A stretch of 64,000 nucleotides of DNA from assembly GCF_902770715.1 (NCBI RefSeq), contig NZ_CACXTS010000001.1, positions 46,994 through 110,993 of the forward strand, in the 5' to 3' direction. Position numbers and translations under genes: made by a program. The stretch's first letter is position 1; the number at the start of each line of letters is the position of its first letter. This DNA comes from an uncultured Methanobrevibacter sp. GTDB taxonomy: Archaea; Methanobacteriota; Methanobacteria; Methanobacteriales; Methanobacteriaceae. Below, in pieces: positions 9,390 through 19,077 of the stretch. The notes beneath the pieces are model-generated. The model did not search any database. It saw only the letters and a program-made list of their open reading frames with translations, and was not told the origin of the DNA.

Positions 9390-10043
9390 ATGCACATGAT
9401 TGCTGATGTTGAAGTAGAAAAGAATATAATGGACGCTAATAAGAAGTTAGCTCATAAAAATTTACATAAATTGGAAGATAACGGAATATTCTGTGTTGAT
9501 TTTGTCGGTGCAATAGGTTCCGGTAAAACAACTCTCGTAGAAGAAATAATTGATAATACTGATTATAAAATCGGCGTATTGGCCGGAGACGTCATCTCAA
9601 AATTCGATGCAGGACGTATCGAAAAGCATGATGTTCCTGTCGTCGGATTGAACACAGGCAAAGAATGTCACTTGGACGCTCATTTAGTCGGCCACGGACT
9701 TGCAGACTTGCCATTGGAAGACTTGGACATGGTAATCATTGAAAACGTAGGCAACTTGATTTGTCCGGTTGACTTCGAGCTCGGTTCCCATTTGAGAATC
9801 GTTGTTGTCAGTGTCACTGAAGGTGACGACACAGTAGAAAAGCACCCAATAATTTTCCAAACTTCAGATGTTGTTGTGATCAACAAAGTTGATTTGGCAG
9901 ATGCCGTTGGCGCTGATGCTGACAAGATGGTGGCAGACGCTCAAAAATTAAACCCTAAAGTCAAAGTAATCAAATCCAGCTTAAAAGAGGGTTTAGGTTT
10001 GGATGAAATTATAGCTGCAATCGAAGAAGCTATGAATAATTAA
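9390..10043 (+). CDS. hypB: Hydrogenase/urease nickel-insertion GTPase HypB
   Basis: A 217-residue G3E-family GTPase that acts with HypA in nickel insertion into [NiFe] hydrogenases. It has P-loop GAIGSGKTT (40-48), the metal-binding CHLDAH with Cys93-His94 at the expected dimer-interface site, and NKVDLADAVGAD for guanine recognition. It lacks the N-terminal Cys or His-rich nickel-storage segment of some bacterial HypB proteins, as is usual in archaea. It may be translated from Met3 as well, but the ribosome binding site GGAGATG fits the first ATG. Confidence 0.95.
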   Translation: MHMIADVEVEKNIMDANKKLAHKNLHKLEDNGIFCVDFVGAIGSGKTTLVEEIIDNTDYKIGVLAGDVISKFDAGRIEKHDVPVVGLNTGKECHLDAHLVGHGLADLPLEDLDMVIIENVGNLICPVDFELGSHLRIVVVSVTEGDDTVEKHPIIFQTSDVVVINKVDLADAVGADADKMVADAQKLNPKVKVIKSSLKEGLGLDEIIAAIEEAMNN

Positions 10044-10064
10044 ATGATATAATCAGGTGGTTTC

Positions 10065-11096
10065 ATGAAAGTATGGATTGATATCTCAAATGCGCCTCAT
10101 GTAAGGTTTTTTAAGGATGTAATCAAGTATCTGGAAGCTGAAGGCGAGGATGTAATTGTTACTGCTAGGCAGTTTGGAGATATCCATAAGTTAATGGACA
10201 TGTATGATATTGATTTCATATCTGTCGGAAAGCATGGTGTAAGCCTTTATGACAAGTTGAAGGAAAGCACATCAAGAGTCTATAATCTTGTTGATGTTAT
10301 ACATGACGAAAAGGTGGATGTTGCCCTTAGCAAGCATTCCATTGAACTTCCTAGAATCAGTTTCGGTTTGGGAATTCCAAGTTTATACGTTTTGGATAAT
10401 GAGCATGCATTGGCCGCCAATAAGCTCACTCTGCCATTATGTGACAGAATCATTACTCCAAAAATCATTGACATGTGGAAACTGATGAAATTCGGTGCAG
10501 ATCCAAACACTATCATTTCATATGACGGAACCTCTGAATTGATGCATTTCAAAAGTTTCAAATATAACGATAACGTTTTTGATGATTTAAGTCTTGATTT
10601 GAAACATCCGAAAACAATTCTGATGAGACCTGAACCTTCACTTGCGTCCTACTTGGATGCGGACTGCAGAAAATCAGTTCTCTCTCCAATCGTTGATGAA
10701 TTGAAGAATGTGGCAAACATTCTCATTCTTCCAAGATTCAAGGAACAGGCTGAAATCTTTGAGGGAATCGATAATGTTTCAATATTGAAACCTCCTGTCG
10801 ACACTTCAAGTCTGATTAAGAAATGTGACCTTGTAATAGGTGCCGGTGGTACAATGAACAGGGAAGCTGCAATCTTGCAGACTCCGGTTATTTCATGTTA
10901 TCCTGGTGAAACATTGTCTGTAGATCAGTATTATATCAATCATGGATTGATGTACAGGTCTAATGATACCGATGAGGTTATCCACAAGGCTTTGGAGTTC
11001 ATAGTCAATCCTCATGAGCAAATCGATATCAAGACAGATGACTTGTTCCAAATTATTATAGATAACTTATACGATTTAGCTAAAAATGGTAAATAG
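10065..11096 (+). CDS. DUF354 family GT-B-fold protein
   Basis: A 343-residue DUF354 protein, recognised from the start MKVWIDISNAPHVRFFKD and the late GAGGTMNREAAILQTPVIS loop. DUF354 proteins resemble UDP-GlcNAc 2-epimerases and GT-B glycosyltransferases, so a role in nucleotide-sugar or surface-glycan chemistry is likely, but no reaction is assigned. It begins 21 bp after hypB with AGGTGG upstream, so it could be read as the third gene of that operon although no functional link to nickel is evident. tRNA-Ala follows about 50 bp downstream. Confidence 0.8.
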   Translation: MKVWIDISNAPHVRFFKDVIKYLEAEGEDVIVTARQFGDIHKLMDMYDIDFISVGKHGVSLYDKLKESTSRVYNLVDVIHDEKVDVALSKHSIELPRISFGLGIPSLYVLDNEHALAANKLTLPLCDRIITPKIIDMWKLMKFGADPNTIISYDGTSELMHFKSFKYNDNVFDDLSLDLKHPKTILMRPEPSLASYLDADCRKSVLSPIVDELKNVANILILPRFKEQAEIFEGIDNVSILKPPVDTSSLIKKCDLVIGAGGTMNREAAILQTPVISCYPGETLSVDQYYINHGLMYRSNDTDEVIHKALEFIVNPHEQIDIKTDDLFQIIIDNLYDLAKNGK

Positions 11097-11145
11097 TTTT
11101 TTATAGTATTACTTTTAAATATTTTATACATATGTATATTTTATT

Positions 11146-11218
<73 letters not shown>

Positions 11219-11258
11219 CTTATTAATTTTTAAAATAAAAGAGAATTGTGATTAAATT

Positions 11259-12341
11259 ATGTTATTAATTGCTCAGAACCATTTACAATTAATTGTAGAA
11301 GTCGGGTTAATGCTGTTTGTATCTTTGGTATTTTTCCTTAACCTGATTCCGTTATCACTGAGTGTAGTGACCTTCTTATCATTGTTCTTAATGGGAGGTT
11401 TCACACTTCTTTTCGGAGCGGATATTGCACTTCTTGTAATATCTTCAAGTCAGGCGGAATTTACTCACCCATTCGGGCCATTGGCATTGCTCGGTGCAGT
11501 AACTGCACTTGCTTCGCTGAAAGTGATGAAGGAATCGGGAGTGGACATACGACCTCTTAGAAGATTTGTCATACTCTTCATCGGATGTATCACCATATTC
11601 GGTGGATTGATGCACAGGTCATTTTTAGTCTTATGGTTATTGGGATTATTCTTAGGTTATCTGATGATTTCCAAATCATTCAGGGAAAAGTCCGTATTCA
11701 CCCTTAGAAGAGTTTTAATATTCATCGGAGCAGCCTGTGTAGGTTTCATCCTTCTGGAAGTAATTGCACGTGTAAGTGGAATGACAATTTTCTCTCCACT
11801 CTTGAGGATGGGTAGGATTGAACAATACTCTTTATCAAGTATCAAAACTGTATTAAACAACATTCAATTGATTGGACATAATGCAAAGGCTTCCTATTGG
11901 GGTGCTGAAGGTACGGCATTTGCTGAAGGGTATATTACACTGCCGATGCAATTCGTACTGTTCTTCGGTCTTCCGTTCCCAATGTTTTTCGGTGTATTGG
12001 TTAACCAAAAGGATACAATCGATTATATGCTTCCGGGTATCTTCGGTTGGGGATTCGACTTCGGTATTTTAGGTCTTGTAGGATTGATGGTATTTGTTCT
12101 TGGAACAATCCTTATAGGATTTAAGATATTGAACATCTACAGAGAGAAAAGAGAAAAGAACAACAAGAAATACTTAGGAAGGGAAGTATTATTAACTGGA
12201 GCATTAGCAGCATTCTGCGCACAGGCATTAATCGGTATGTTTGTATTCAACAGGTCCATCAACGGTATGGCTCTTTTGACATTCATATTTGTAGGCGCAC
12301 TGATACTGGCTAATGTCGTCACACTTAAATCAAGAGAATAG
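11259..12341 (+). CDS. Multi-pass membrane protein of unknown function
   Basis: 360 residues with roughly nine to ten hydrophobic segments, starting MLLIAQNHLQLIVEVGLMLF. A larger non-membrane loop spans about 185-225 (GMTIFSPLLRMGRIEQYSLS to GAEGTAFAEGY), and a basic loop EKREKNNKKY precedes the last two segments. I do not recognise a family with a known activity. It opens a tight run with the DUF1890 and DUF1894 genes and MetE (10-bp gap, then 1 bp, then a 4-bp overlap), so co-transcription is likely and the conserved partners suggest a methanogen-specific process. Confidence 0.75.
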   Translation: MLLIAQNHLQLIVEVGLMLFVSLVFFLNLIPLSLSVVTFLSLFLMGGFTLLFGADIALLVISSSQAEFTHPFGPLALLGAVTALASLKVMKESGVDIRPLRRFVILFIGCITIFGGLMHRSFLVLWLLGLFLGYLMISKSFREKSVFTLRRVLIFIGAACVGFILLEVIARVSGMTIFSPLLRMGRIEQYSLSSIKTVLNNIQLIGHNAKASYWGAEGTAFAEGYITLPMQFVLFFGLPFPMFFGVLVNQKDTIDYMLPGIFGWGFDFGILGLVGLMVFVLGTILIGFKILNIYREKREKNNKKYLGREVLLTGALAAFCAQALIGMFVFNRSINGMALLTFIFVGALILANVVTLKSRE

Positions 12342-12351
12342 AGGTAATTAT

Positions 12352-12810
12352 ATGAAAGCTTTGGTATTGCTTGGATGCCCTGAAACTCCATCACAAACTC
12401 CAATGGCAGTTTATGTATTCAACAAGTTAACAAAAATTGGTTATGATGTAACAATCGCAGCCAATCCTGCAGCTTCCAAATTAGTAAGGATATCAGACCC
12501 TGAAGGTTTTTACAAACTTAACCTTGTCGATTTGGAAAGGGCTTTGGGAGACATTAATGAAGGCGATTATGATTTATTAGTAGGATTCGTACACAAGGAT
12601 GCGGCCGCTTCATTCTTCGTAACATTCGATCAGATTTTACAGACCAAATCATTGGCATTGGTATTTTCAAGAGATGCTGATGAGGTTGCGGAATTCGTCA
12701 ACATGATTGAAGAGAGTGGAAGCAATGCTAAAATAGCAGCTGTCAGAGCTTTCCATAATCCTTCACCAATCAAAGTCAAATTCGACAAAGCGATAAAGGA
12801 GTTTGAATAA
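12352..12810 (+). CDS. DUF1890 family protein
   Basis: 152 residues from ATG 12352, which has GAGGTAAT upstream; the frame is open further back but that part overlaps the preceding gene. The segments MKALVLLGCPETPSQTPMAVY and AANPAASKLVRISDP match DUF1890, a methanogen-restricted family of unknown function with a Rossmann-like look (beta strand, Gly-Cys loop, helix). The next gene, DUF1894, starts one base after its stop. This conserved pairing suggests that the two proteins form a complex. Confidence 0.82.
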   Translation: MKALVLLGCPETPSQTPMAVYVFNKLTKIGYDVTIAANPAASKLVRISDPEGFYKLNLVDLERALGDINEGDYDLLVGFVHKDAAASFFVTFDQILQTKSLALVFSRDADEVAEFVNMIEESGSNAKIAAVRAFHNPSPIKVKFDKAIKEFE

Positions 12811-12811
12811 G

Positions 12812-13126
12812 ATGTCATTCTGTTTAGATACTTATCTTCAACAATCTGATAACTATGAAATTCATGCAGCAAGAGCTGGTTTTAAAGACTGTGCAATGAT
12901 TATCCGTTTCAAGGCTAATGATATTGTCTACATTAAACCGGGCGATGAAGTCTTGGGAGTTAGAGTCATTGGCATTCCTCCAATTCCAATTGGATTTGAC
13001 CATGAAAAGGGAACTGTTTTTTTACCTTACACAAAACCTTGTCATGGGACTTCCGTTGTGGAGCTTCCAATTGACGAAGAGGAAATTGAAAAAATCAGAA
13101 AGTTAGACACTGGTAATAAAAAATGA
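12812..13126 (+). CDS. DUF1894 family protein
   Basis: 104 residues from ATG 12812 (MSFCLDTYLQQSDNYEIHAARAGF). The core FKANDIVYIKPGDEVLGVRVIGIPPIPIG is characteristic of DUF1894, known only from methanogens and without an assigned function. The ribosome binding site is AAGGAG inside the end of the DUF1890 gene. Its stop overlaps the MetE start by the ATGA arrangement, which implies translational coupling to the methyltransferase. Confidence 0.82.
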   Translation: MSFCLDTYLQQSDNYEIHAARAGFKDCAMIIRFKANDIVYIKPGDEVLGVRVIGIPPIPIGFDHEKGTVFLPYTKPCHGTSVVELPIDEEEIEKIRKLDTGNKK

Positions 13127-14067
13127 AATCAACTGTTGTAGGTAGTTTTCCGGCCGAGGAAAGCTCACCATCTAATTTTAAGGATAAGCTATTGAATACT
13201 TTCGGGTCTTATGACCCGTTCAAGGAAGCTATCAGAACTAGCGTAATAGCTCAGCTTGATGCTGGAGTCGACATCATATCCGACGGCCAGGTCAGAGGCG
13301 ATATGGTATCCATTTTCACTGAATATATTCCTGGAATGAAAATTGAAGACGGAAATACATTCATTGTAGGCAAAATAAGAAATCCGACTCAAGAAATTTC
13401 AATCAAGGACCTGCAATATGCAAAGAAAGTGATGGCAGAATATTACGGCGGAAAGATTCCTGAAGGAAAAGGCATTAAGGGAATAATCACCGGACCGAAT
13501 ACTATTGTCCATTCATCCAGAATAACCTCTTTTTATAAAAGCAAGGAAGATGCGATAATCGATTTGGCGCATAGCCTGAAGGTTGAAGCCGATGCAATAG
13601 CCAAAAAGGTAAAGCCCGCTTACATTCAGATTGACGAACCTTTCCTGTCAACAGGAATGGTTGATATGAATACCGCACGCGAAGCTATCGGAATCATCAA
13701 GGACGGTCTTGAAGTGCCTTTGGGAATGCATGTCTGTGGCATATTAAAGGATGCCTTTAAGGACATTGCCAAGTTCAATGTGGATATCCTTGATTTTGAA
13801 TTCGCCGGAAACAATGTAAATTTAGGCGTTTTGGAAGAAAACGCTTCATTGATTCGCGATAAAAAACTGGGTTTCGGTTGCGTTGATTCTTCTGTAAATA
13901 CTGTCGATGATATTGATGACATCGAAGAGTTGGTAACCAAAGCCATTGACATAGTCGGAAAGGATAACCTGATTCTAGATCCTGATTGCGGACTTAGAAG
14001 AGCTCCAAAAGATGTTGCCTTTGAAAAGTTAAGGTTAATGAACGAAATTAAGGATAAGTACTCTTAG
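13123..14067 (+). CDS. metE: Core MetE-type methionine synthase (methylcobamide:homocysteine methyltransferase)
   Basis: A 314-residue zinc methyltransferase with only the catalytic C-terminal half of bacterial MetE. Zinc ligands are His203 and Cys205 (MHVCG), Glu226 (DFEFAGN) and Cys289 (DCGLRRAP). Archaeal core MetE enzymes are known to take the methyl group from a methylated corrinoid rather than from methyltetrahydrofolate, and they make methionine from homocysteine. The start VVGSFPA is typical. It overlaps DUF1894 by 4 bp, so the DUF1890/DUF1894 pair may help supply or handle the methyl donor; that link is inference. Confidence 0.88.
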   Translation: MKSTVVGSFPAEESSPSNFKDKLLNTFGSYDPFKEAIRTSVIAQLDAGVDIISDGQVRGDMVSIFTEYIPGMKIEDGNTFIVGKIRNPTQEISIKDLQYAKKVMAEYYGGKIPEGKGIKGIITGPNTIVHSSRITSFYKSKEDAIIDLAHSLKVEADAIAKKVKPAYIQIDEPFLSTGMVDMNTAREAIGIIKDGLEVPLGMHVCGILKDAFKDIAKFNVDILDFEFAGNNVNLGVLEENASLIRDKKLGFGCVDSSVNTVDDIDDIEELVTKAIDIVGKDNLILDPDCGLRRAPKDVAFEKLRLMNEIKDKYS

Positions 14068-14072
14068 ATAAA

Positions 14073-14525
14073 ATGAATTTCGGTTTTTCTCCTGTCGGCT
14101 TGCTGTTTTTATTGATGCTTTTTGTTCCAAATATCATATGGTCAAAAAACCAGCCTAAAGATTATGAGCAATATTCCAAAAGTGAAAATAGGTTATTGCT
14201 TGCTTTTGAAAGAATCGGTGAAGTATTGGTTACTGTGCTTTCTCTGTTCTGCGGTGTTGGCTTTCAGTTTTCCTTTCTGCTGATTTTAGGATTTATCATT
14301 CTGATTATCTATGAGCTTGCATGGATGAAGTATTTCAGAAGCGATAAGACAATGAAGGATATGCTCGCCAGTTTTCTTAGGATTCCAGTCCCTATTGCTT
14401 GCCTGCCCGTTTTGGCATTTTTGATATTGGGGATTGTTTCAGGCAACATATTTTTGATAGCATCTTCTATAATTTTAGCTATTGGCCACATAGGCATCCA
14501 TCTGGACCACAGAAGAAATCTTTAA
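14073..14525 (+). CDS. Small membrane protein of unknown function
   Basis: 150 residues with about five hydrophobic helices: PVGLLFLLMLFVP, VLVTVLSLFCGVGF, FLLILGFIILIIYE, IPIACLPVLAFLIL and IFLIASSIILAIGHI. A hydrophilic loop NQPKDYEQYSKSENR follows the first. It lies 5 bp after metE on the same strand and ends at a gene-free AT-rich spacer, so it may be the last gene of the metE operon. No family recognised. Confidence 0.65.
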   Translation: MNFGFSPVGLLFLLMLFVPNIIWSKNQPKDYEQYSKSENRLLLAFERIGEVLVTVLSLFCGVGFQFSFLLILGFIILIIYELAWMKYFRSDKTMKDMLASFLRIPVPIACLPVLAFLILGIVSGNIFLIASSIILAIGHIGIHLDHRRNL

Positions 14526-14593
14526 TCATTAATTTTTTGTAATTATATTTGATAAACAGTTCAGTATAAAAAAAGAAAAAAGGAAAAAATAAT

Positions 14594-15787
14594 CTATTTA
14601 TAAATTTTAGAAGTTACTTTTCCTTTTGTAAAGTAGATGTGGAAATTATAATAGTTCTTTTTAGCTATTTTTGTAATCACGATTTTTGCTGTTGCAGAAC
14701 CTTTATAATTTTTGCTTGTTGGAGTAATTTTAACTTTATGTGTTCCTACAGAGTATTGGTTTGTCAAAATTCCGGCAATACCGTTCTTTTTATCATCCGG
14801 ATCATAGCCTGTAACAAGCTTTACGGTCTTGTATTTTTTGCCGGTATATATTTTCAAGGTTAATCCAACTCCGTTAAGTCCTTTTTTGCTGGATTTGTCC
14901 TTAACTTGAATGTCCACGCATCCGCCGGCAAAATCACGGGTTTTTATTTTATAGCTTTTTGTTTTAATGGTCAGGGACCTTGGCTTGATGACAACCTTTG
15001 AAGTCTTTTTGGTTGCCTTTGCATTAACGGCGCTGATTATTATCTTATGTGTACCCTTAGATAGTGTTGAGGCCTTATATTTGGCATTACCATAGGTGTT
15101 GGTAGTCAGTGTAACTGTTTTGGACTTTTTGCCAGTATATACCTTTAAAGTCAGCCTTACGCCTTTAACCCCCTTATTGTTGGAATCGACAACTTTGATG
15201 TTAAATGTTTTTCCTGACTTGTAAATGGTTGTCAATGCTTTCGGATTGATTTTAACGCTTTGCTTTGAAACCTTGACGTTTTCAAAAATCACATCTTCAA
15301 AGTAGGTGTCATAGCAATTGAATTCCACGTTATAAGTGCCGGCAGGAAGTTTTTTGTAATTCCATTTGTATGTAGCCATTCCATTTGCATTGGTTTCCAA
15401 TATGCCCCAATCATAATTGGAACTGGTGTCGGAATAAATGAAATAGTTAACTAGGTTATTTTTCATTGGAGTGCCGTTCAAATCAGTTAATGTAATTGTG
15501 TATGCCTTATCATGGATGTATTTTCCTGATTGTTTGACTGTGATTTGAGAGTCATACGAATCATCTTCCTCATCACTTTCATCTTCATAGGTTTCGTTGG
15601 TGTAATCAACTTCAACATTTCCGTTTTCAGCCTCTGTGTCAGGGGCATCGTCAGTCGTTATTTCAGTATTGGTGTCTGTATCAACCGTTTCATCCGTTGC
15701 ATTAACGTCACTTGCGCTGACGGAGGAAATGGCTGCGATTGCTACAATTACCAATATCAGTATTGGTATGTGTTTCTTCCTAAACAT
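14594..15787 (-). CDS. Secreted adhesin-like protein with Ig-like repeats
   Basis: 397 residues beginning with a Sec signal (MFRKKHIPILILVIVAIAAISSVSA). An acidic Thr/Asp/Glu-rich stalk to about residue 75 follows, then three Ig-like beta domains. Each contains a version of KTFNIKVVDSNNKGVKGV, a VYTGKK loop and a closing GTHKI strand. These are the Ig-like repeats common in Methanobrevibacter adhesin-like proteins, which decorate the pseudomurein wall and are thought to contact other cells. There is no clear C-terminal anchor, so it may be secreted or held by the repeats. Confidence 0.85.
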   Translation of the reverse strand: MFRKKHIPILILVIVAIAAISSVSASDVNATDETVDTDTNTEITTDDAPDTEAENGNVEVDYTNETYEDESDEEDDSYDSQITVKQSGKYIHDKAYTITLTDLNGTPMKNNLVNYFIYSDTSSNYDWGILETNANGMATYKWNYKKLPAGTYNVEFNCYDTYFEDVIFENVKVSKQSVKINPKALTTIYKSGKTFNIKVVDSNNKGVKGVRLTLKVYTGKKSKTVTLTTNTYGNAKYKASTLSKGTHKIIISAVNAKATKKTSKVVIKPRSLTIKTKSYKIKTRDFAGGCVDIQVKDKSSKKGLNGVGLTLKIYTGKKYKTVKLVTGYDPDDKKNGIAGILTNQYSVGTHKVKITPTSKNYKGSATAKIVITKIAKKNYYNFHIYFTKGKVTSKIYK

Positions 15788-16018
15788 TTCAATCCCTAAT
15801 TTTCCTTTATAAAAAGTTGCTTGTACTTAATAATATGTTTTCATATTATTTTAAGTTATTCAAAGCAAAAATTACATGGGTATGAGAATTTTGCTAAACG
15901 AAATTGTTTAATTTAACAGTTTTTCTGAAAATTTTATAAATAGTTGTGTGAAATGAACGGAAAATTAATGTAGATATTCTTTTTCAAACAGGTTTGTTTT
16001 TAAAATGAAGCCTCTTGC

Positions 16019-16543
16019 TCATCCGTAGAATTCATCCAATGCATTTTCACCCATATCCTTGGACCCGTCACTCATCACGGCAAAGGTGATTCTTATGGAA
16101 TAATCTGGATTGTCGTTTATAAAATCATCGCATGCCTGAATAGCCTTTTGCCATGCCTGCCTTTTAGGGTATCCGTATATGCCTGATGAAATCAATGGAA
16201 AGCCAATTGTATGGCAGCCGTTTTCCTTAGCCAAGGCCAATGAGCGCCTATAGGCATTTGACAGAAGTTCCGCTTCATTGCTATCTCCGCCGCTCCAGAT
16301 TGGCCCGACTGCATGGATGATGTATTTTGCCTTAAGATTAAATCCGGGGGTGATTACGGCATTCCCGGTTTCACAATGTCCGATTTCGGAACAGGCATCT
16401 GCAAGCTCGTTTGCTCCTGCTTTTCGAAATATTGCTCCGCATACTCCTCCGCCTTCATGAAGCCTGCTGTTAGCGGCATTTACAATCACATCAACGTCAA
16501 GGTCGGTTATGTCTATTTTTTTAACTTCAATATTTCTTTTCAT
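16019..16543 (-). CDS. Macro domain protein, putative ADP-ribosyl/O-acetyl-ADP-ribose hydrolase
   Basis: A 174-residue stand-alone macro domain. It shows [21 protein letters not shown] (residues 20-40) and the distal phosphate-binding loop [11 protein letters not shown], both hallmarks of the ADP-ribose pocket. Relatives remove acetyl from O-acetyl-ADP-ribose or mono-ADP-ribose from proteins. The GVCGAIF variant in place of GVDGAIH is found in many bacterial and archaeal members, so activity is likely but its exact specificity is open. It stands alone, 475 bp before the adhesin-like gene on the same strand in transcription order. Confidence 0.9.
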   Translation of the reverse strand: MKRNIEVKKIDITDLDVDVIVNAANSRLHEGGGVCGAIFRKAGANELADACSEIGHCETGNAVITPGFNLKAKYIIHAVGPIWSGGDSNEAELLSNAYRRSLALAKENGCHTIGFPLISSGIYGYPKRQAWQKAIQACDDFINDNPDYSIRITFAVMSDGSKDMGENALDEFYG

Positions 16544-16688
16544 TTTAATCAGTCCCTATTAAATCATTTTTGTTAGCTATTATTTATTTTTAGTCATTTT
16601 TATCTAAAATCCAATAAAATTTAAATAATTATTCAATCTAAATATAATTAATACATATTTTATTTAAAAATAAAAGGAGGGATAGGTC

Positions 16689-17141
16689 ATGAATAGGAGT
16701 TCCATAATTGCAATTTTGGCAGTTCTGGTCATTGCTTGCGTTGCTGGTTTCTTATTTTTCGGAGGATCATTTGGCGGTGATGTGATTAAGGTAGGTTCAA
16801 CTGAATTCAAGGCACCTGAAGGATATCATCAAGGTGCTCCCAATAAATTGGGTCATGTCTCCATGTCCAATGGTACTAATGAGATTTACTTAACCGAATT
16901 AAACGGAACTGACGTCAATGTACACATCAAGGGATATCAGGATTACCTTAAAACACAGAATCAATCAATAAAAGTTTCAAACATGAACATTGATAATGTG
17001 GACATATATAAATCCAGCAATGATGAACACCCTTACAATGTCCATTATTGGTTTGTTAAAAATAATCATACCTATAATGTCTACAAATGGGATGATAACA
17101 GAAATATGGACAAAACAGTAATAGATTTAGTCAAGTCATAA
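16689..17141 (+). CDS. Membrane-anchored or secreted small protein
   Basis: 150 residues with an N-terminal hydrophobic segment (IIAILAVLVIACVAGFLFFGG) and an extracytoplasmic domain containing several N-x-S/T sequons and many Asn and Tyr residues (e.g. YNVHYWFVKNNHTYNVYKW). AAAGGAGGGAT precedes the ATG by 9 bp, an unusually strong ribosome binding site. The pattern of a short anchor plus a VGSTEFKAPEGYH domain recurs in Methanobrevibacter small surface proteins in my experience, without a known role. Confidence 0.7.
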   Translation: MNRSSIIAILAVLVIACVAGFLFFGGSFGGDVIKVGSTEFKAPEGYHQGAPNKLGHVSMSNGTNEIYLTELNGTDVNVHIKGYQDYLKTQNQSIKVSNMNIDNVDIYKSSNDEHPYNVHYWFVKNNHTYNVYKWDDNRNMDKTVIDLVKS

Positions 17142-17175
17142 CTGATTTGTTTCTAATTTATCATATTCTGGCTTG

Positions 17176-17232
17176 GTTGGCAATTTCAAATTCTTTAATT
17201 TGCGGGATTGCCGATCAACAACTTTTTTTTTA
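17176..17232 (+). terminator. Compound hairpin plus T-run terminator
   Basis: An outer stem of GGCAAT (17179-17184) with ATTGCC (17207-17212) encloses an inner perfect stem of CAAATT (17187-17192) with AATTTG (17197-17202). A run of T residues follows from 17223. It ends the 16689 gene 35 bp after its stop. Confidence 0.65.
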
Positions 17233-17360
17233 AAATTTAAATCTGCGAGTTTCACATTATTTTTTTGATGAAAATCTCATCTGGAAAGGCTATTTCTAAT
17301 GAATTAAGGATATTTTATAAAAATAAGATTGATTAGGAAAGATTTCCTAATCTGATTTAA

Positions 17361-17804
17361 TTAGCTAAAGAAAATTGGGTCTATGTCGGTGGATATTACT
17401 TCCACATTCTCAATATGAAGGATATTGCTTAGTCCGCTGCCAAATGTCCTGTTTTCCAGTACATTGCAGGTTATATTGTTTGAAACTGACACGCCTGTAG
17501 TCACATCTTCATTTATTTTAATTGCATCAGATGCATTCATTACAAGGTAATACTCATCAGTTGTATAAATAACATAATTTGAATCAAATTCCTTTAACCA
17601 GTTTAAAGTAGTATGATTATAGGTTTTGAAGAAAGGTTCAATCGGTATTATGCTGACCATTTCGGAAACTTTCATGGGTGATTTGGTTTCAATAGATAGT
17701 GTTGTGCTGTTTGTTGTATTGTTTTCAGTTATTGCATATGCCGCAGACAGCCCAATAACTGCCGCTATTGCAATTACCAGTATTAATGTAAATTTCTTTT
17801 TCAT
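17361..17804 (-). CDS. Secreted protein of unknown function
   Basis: 147 residues with a classic Sec signal (MKKKFTLILVIAIAAVIGLSAAYA) and then a Thr/Asn-rich mature domain with several N-x-S/T sites (NNTTNSTT, YNHTTLN, NNITCN). The single mature Cys cannot form an internal disulfide. It has no visible membrane anchor. Neighbours are also small surface proteins, so it may belong to an envelope-associated set. No family recognised. Confidence 0.65.
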   Translation of the reverse strand: MKKKFTLILVIAIAAVIGLSAAYAITENNTTNSTTLSIETKSPMKVSEMVSIIPIEPFFKTYNHTTLNWLKEFDSNYVIYTTDEYYLVMNASDAIKINEDVTTGVSVSNNITCNVLENRTFGSGLSNILHIENVEVISTDIDPIFFS

Positions 17805-18144
17805 AATTGTACCCTTAAATATTATTTAATGGATAATATGTACATTATTATATTTATCATTTTATATTTTGAATAATATTGAAATAAATGAAATTTTTAT
17901 TAATGTAATGTTTATTTGCCATTATGTATTCTATTAATTGCGCGGAAGTGATGGATGAGTTATTTTAGGATATTGTAATCTTATGGATGGTTTTTAGTTT
18001 TGAATATTTGCCTCAAAAAGTTTCGTTAAAAGCAAAACTGGATGTTTGCATAAAATTTAAATAAAATTGTATCTTAATAAATTAATGTTGATAAAAATAA
18101 GTTACATGTCTTTTATTCTATAGATTATAATTGCTTCTGATATC
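17805..18144. other. AT-rich intergenic region without a gene
   Basis: 340 bp between divergent genes. I find no open frame with a ribosome binding site and no RNA gene. TTTAAATA at 18056-18063 is a plausible TATA box for the rightward membrane protein. Confidence 0.5.
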
Positions 18145-19005
18145 ATGAAAAGGGATTCTAAATTTTTCAAATATTTTATTCTGACTGATCCTGGAAGTTT
18201 GTCAATGAAAGAGAGGATAGGCATCATTCTTATTCCTTTAATTTTTATCACATGCCTGTTATTGCACATGTTAATTACTTCCCATGAACCTTTGATATTA
18301 TTGTGGCTGTTGGGGATTTGGGTATTCTTCATCGGTTTGGATTATCCGCTGATTTATTTTGAAGAATATGAGGAAAAATACGGATGGTACTCCAAAATAA
18401 GGTTGGGATCTACCTATCAGATTATGTCCAAAACCCTTTCTTATCTAATTCCTGGACTGATAATAAATATTCTATTTGTAGGATTAATACTGCAAAACAT
18501 AACAAAAGCCTCCCTAATAGCTTTTGCATTCGTACTTCCCTTTTTAGCTTTATTTTTCAGGACTGATGTTTTTAACGATGACAGTTCTGTTGAAGGTGAG
18601 GAAATCATTTTGGGATATCATCCAACAATTTATGGGCTATTGAGTTTAATTTTAGGCATTTATGGCTATTTGAATGTGGATAAATTATTGAATTCAAATT
18701 TTAACCTTGCAATCGCATTATTCATCATAACACTGATGTTTCAGATACTGCTTTTGATTCCGGACAAATTGAACAAGATCCTGTTTTTTGAAGTTAGAAG
18801 AAAAGAAGGCTTTTTGGCATATGCCTGTTTGATGATATTATGTTATGCGCTGCTTTTCTCCATTACTGCCGGGAGAGTCTTTTTAAGTGATGTCAATCTT
18901 GATTTGTCATTTGAAGGCATTGCAAGAAAAGCTATTGTCTGGGGAACGGGAATTATAATAGCAATACTTTATATACGAAAAATTAAGGATATGAATCGGA
19001 AATAA
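18145..19005 (+). CDS. Multi-pass membrane protein of unknown function
   Basis: 286 residues with six to eight hydrophobic helices, starting after a basic N-terminus (MKRDSKFFKYF). Helices include IIFITCLLLHMLIT-like, LILLWLLGIWVFFIGL, IPGLIINILFVGLIL, LIAFAFVLPFLALFF, YGLLSLILGIYGYL, LAIALFIITLMFQILLLI and CLMILCYALLFSI. An acidic loop FNDDSSVEGEEI lies mid-protein. No family recognised. The start is preceded by no clear ribosome binding site, so leaderless translation is possible. Confidence 0.65.
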   Translation: MKRDSKFFKYFILTDPGSLSMKERIGIILIPLIFITCLLLHMLITSHEPLILLWLLGIWVFFIGLDYPLIYFEEYEEKYGWYSKIRLGSTYQIMSKTLSYLIPGLIINILFVGLILQNITKASLIAFAFVLPFLALFFRTDVFNDDSSVEGEEIILGYHPTIYGLLSLILGIYGYLNVDKLLNSNFNLAIALFIITLMFQILLLIPDKLNKILFFEVRRKEGFLAYACLMILCYALLFSITAGRVFLSDVNLDLSFEGIARKAIVWGTGIIIAILYIRKIKDMNRK

Positions 19006-19077
19006 TATTCTTATTCTATTCAACGCTATTGTAAAAATCCTTTAATTTTTTTTTATCTTCTTCGATAGGTCATAGCT

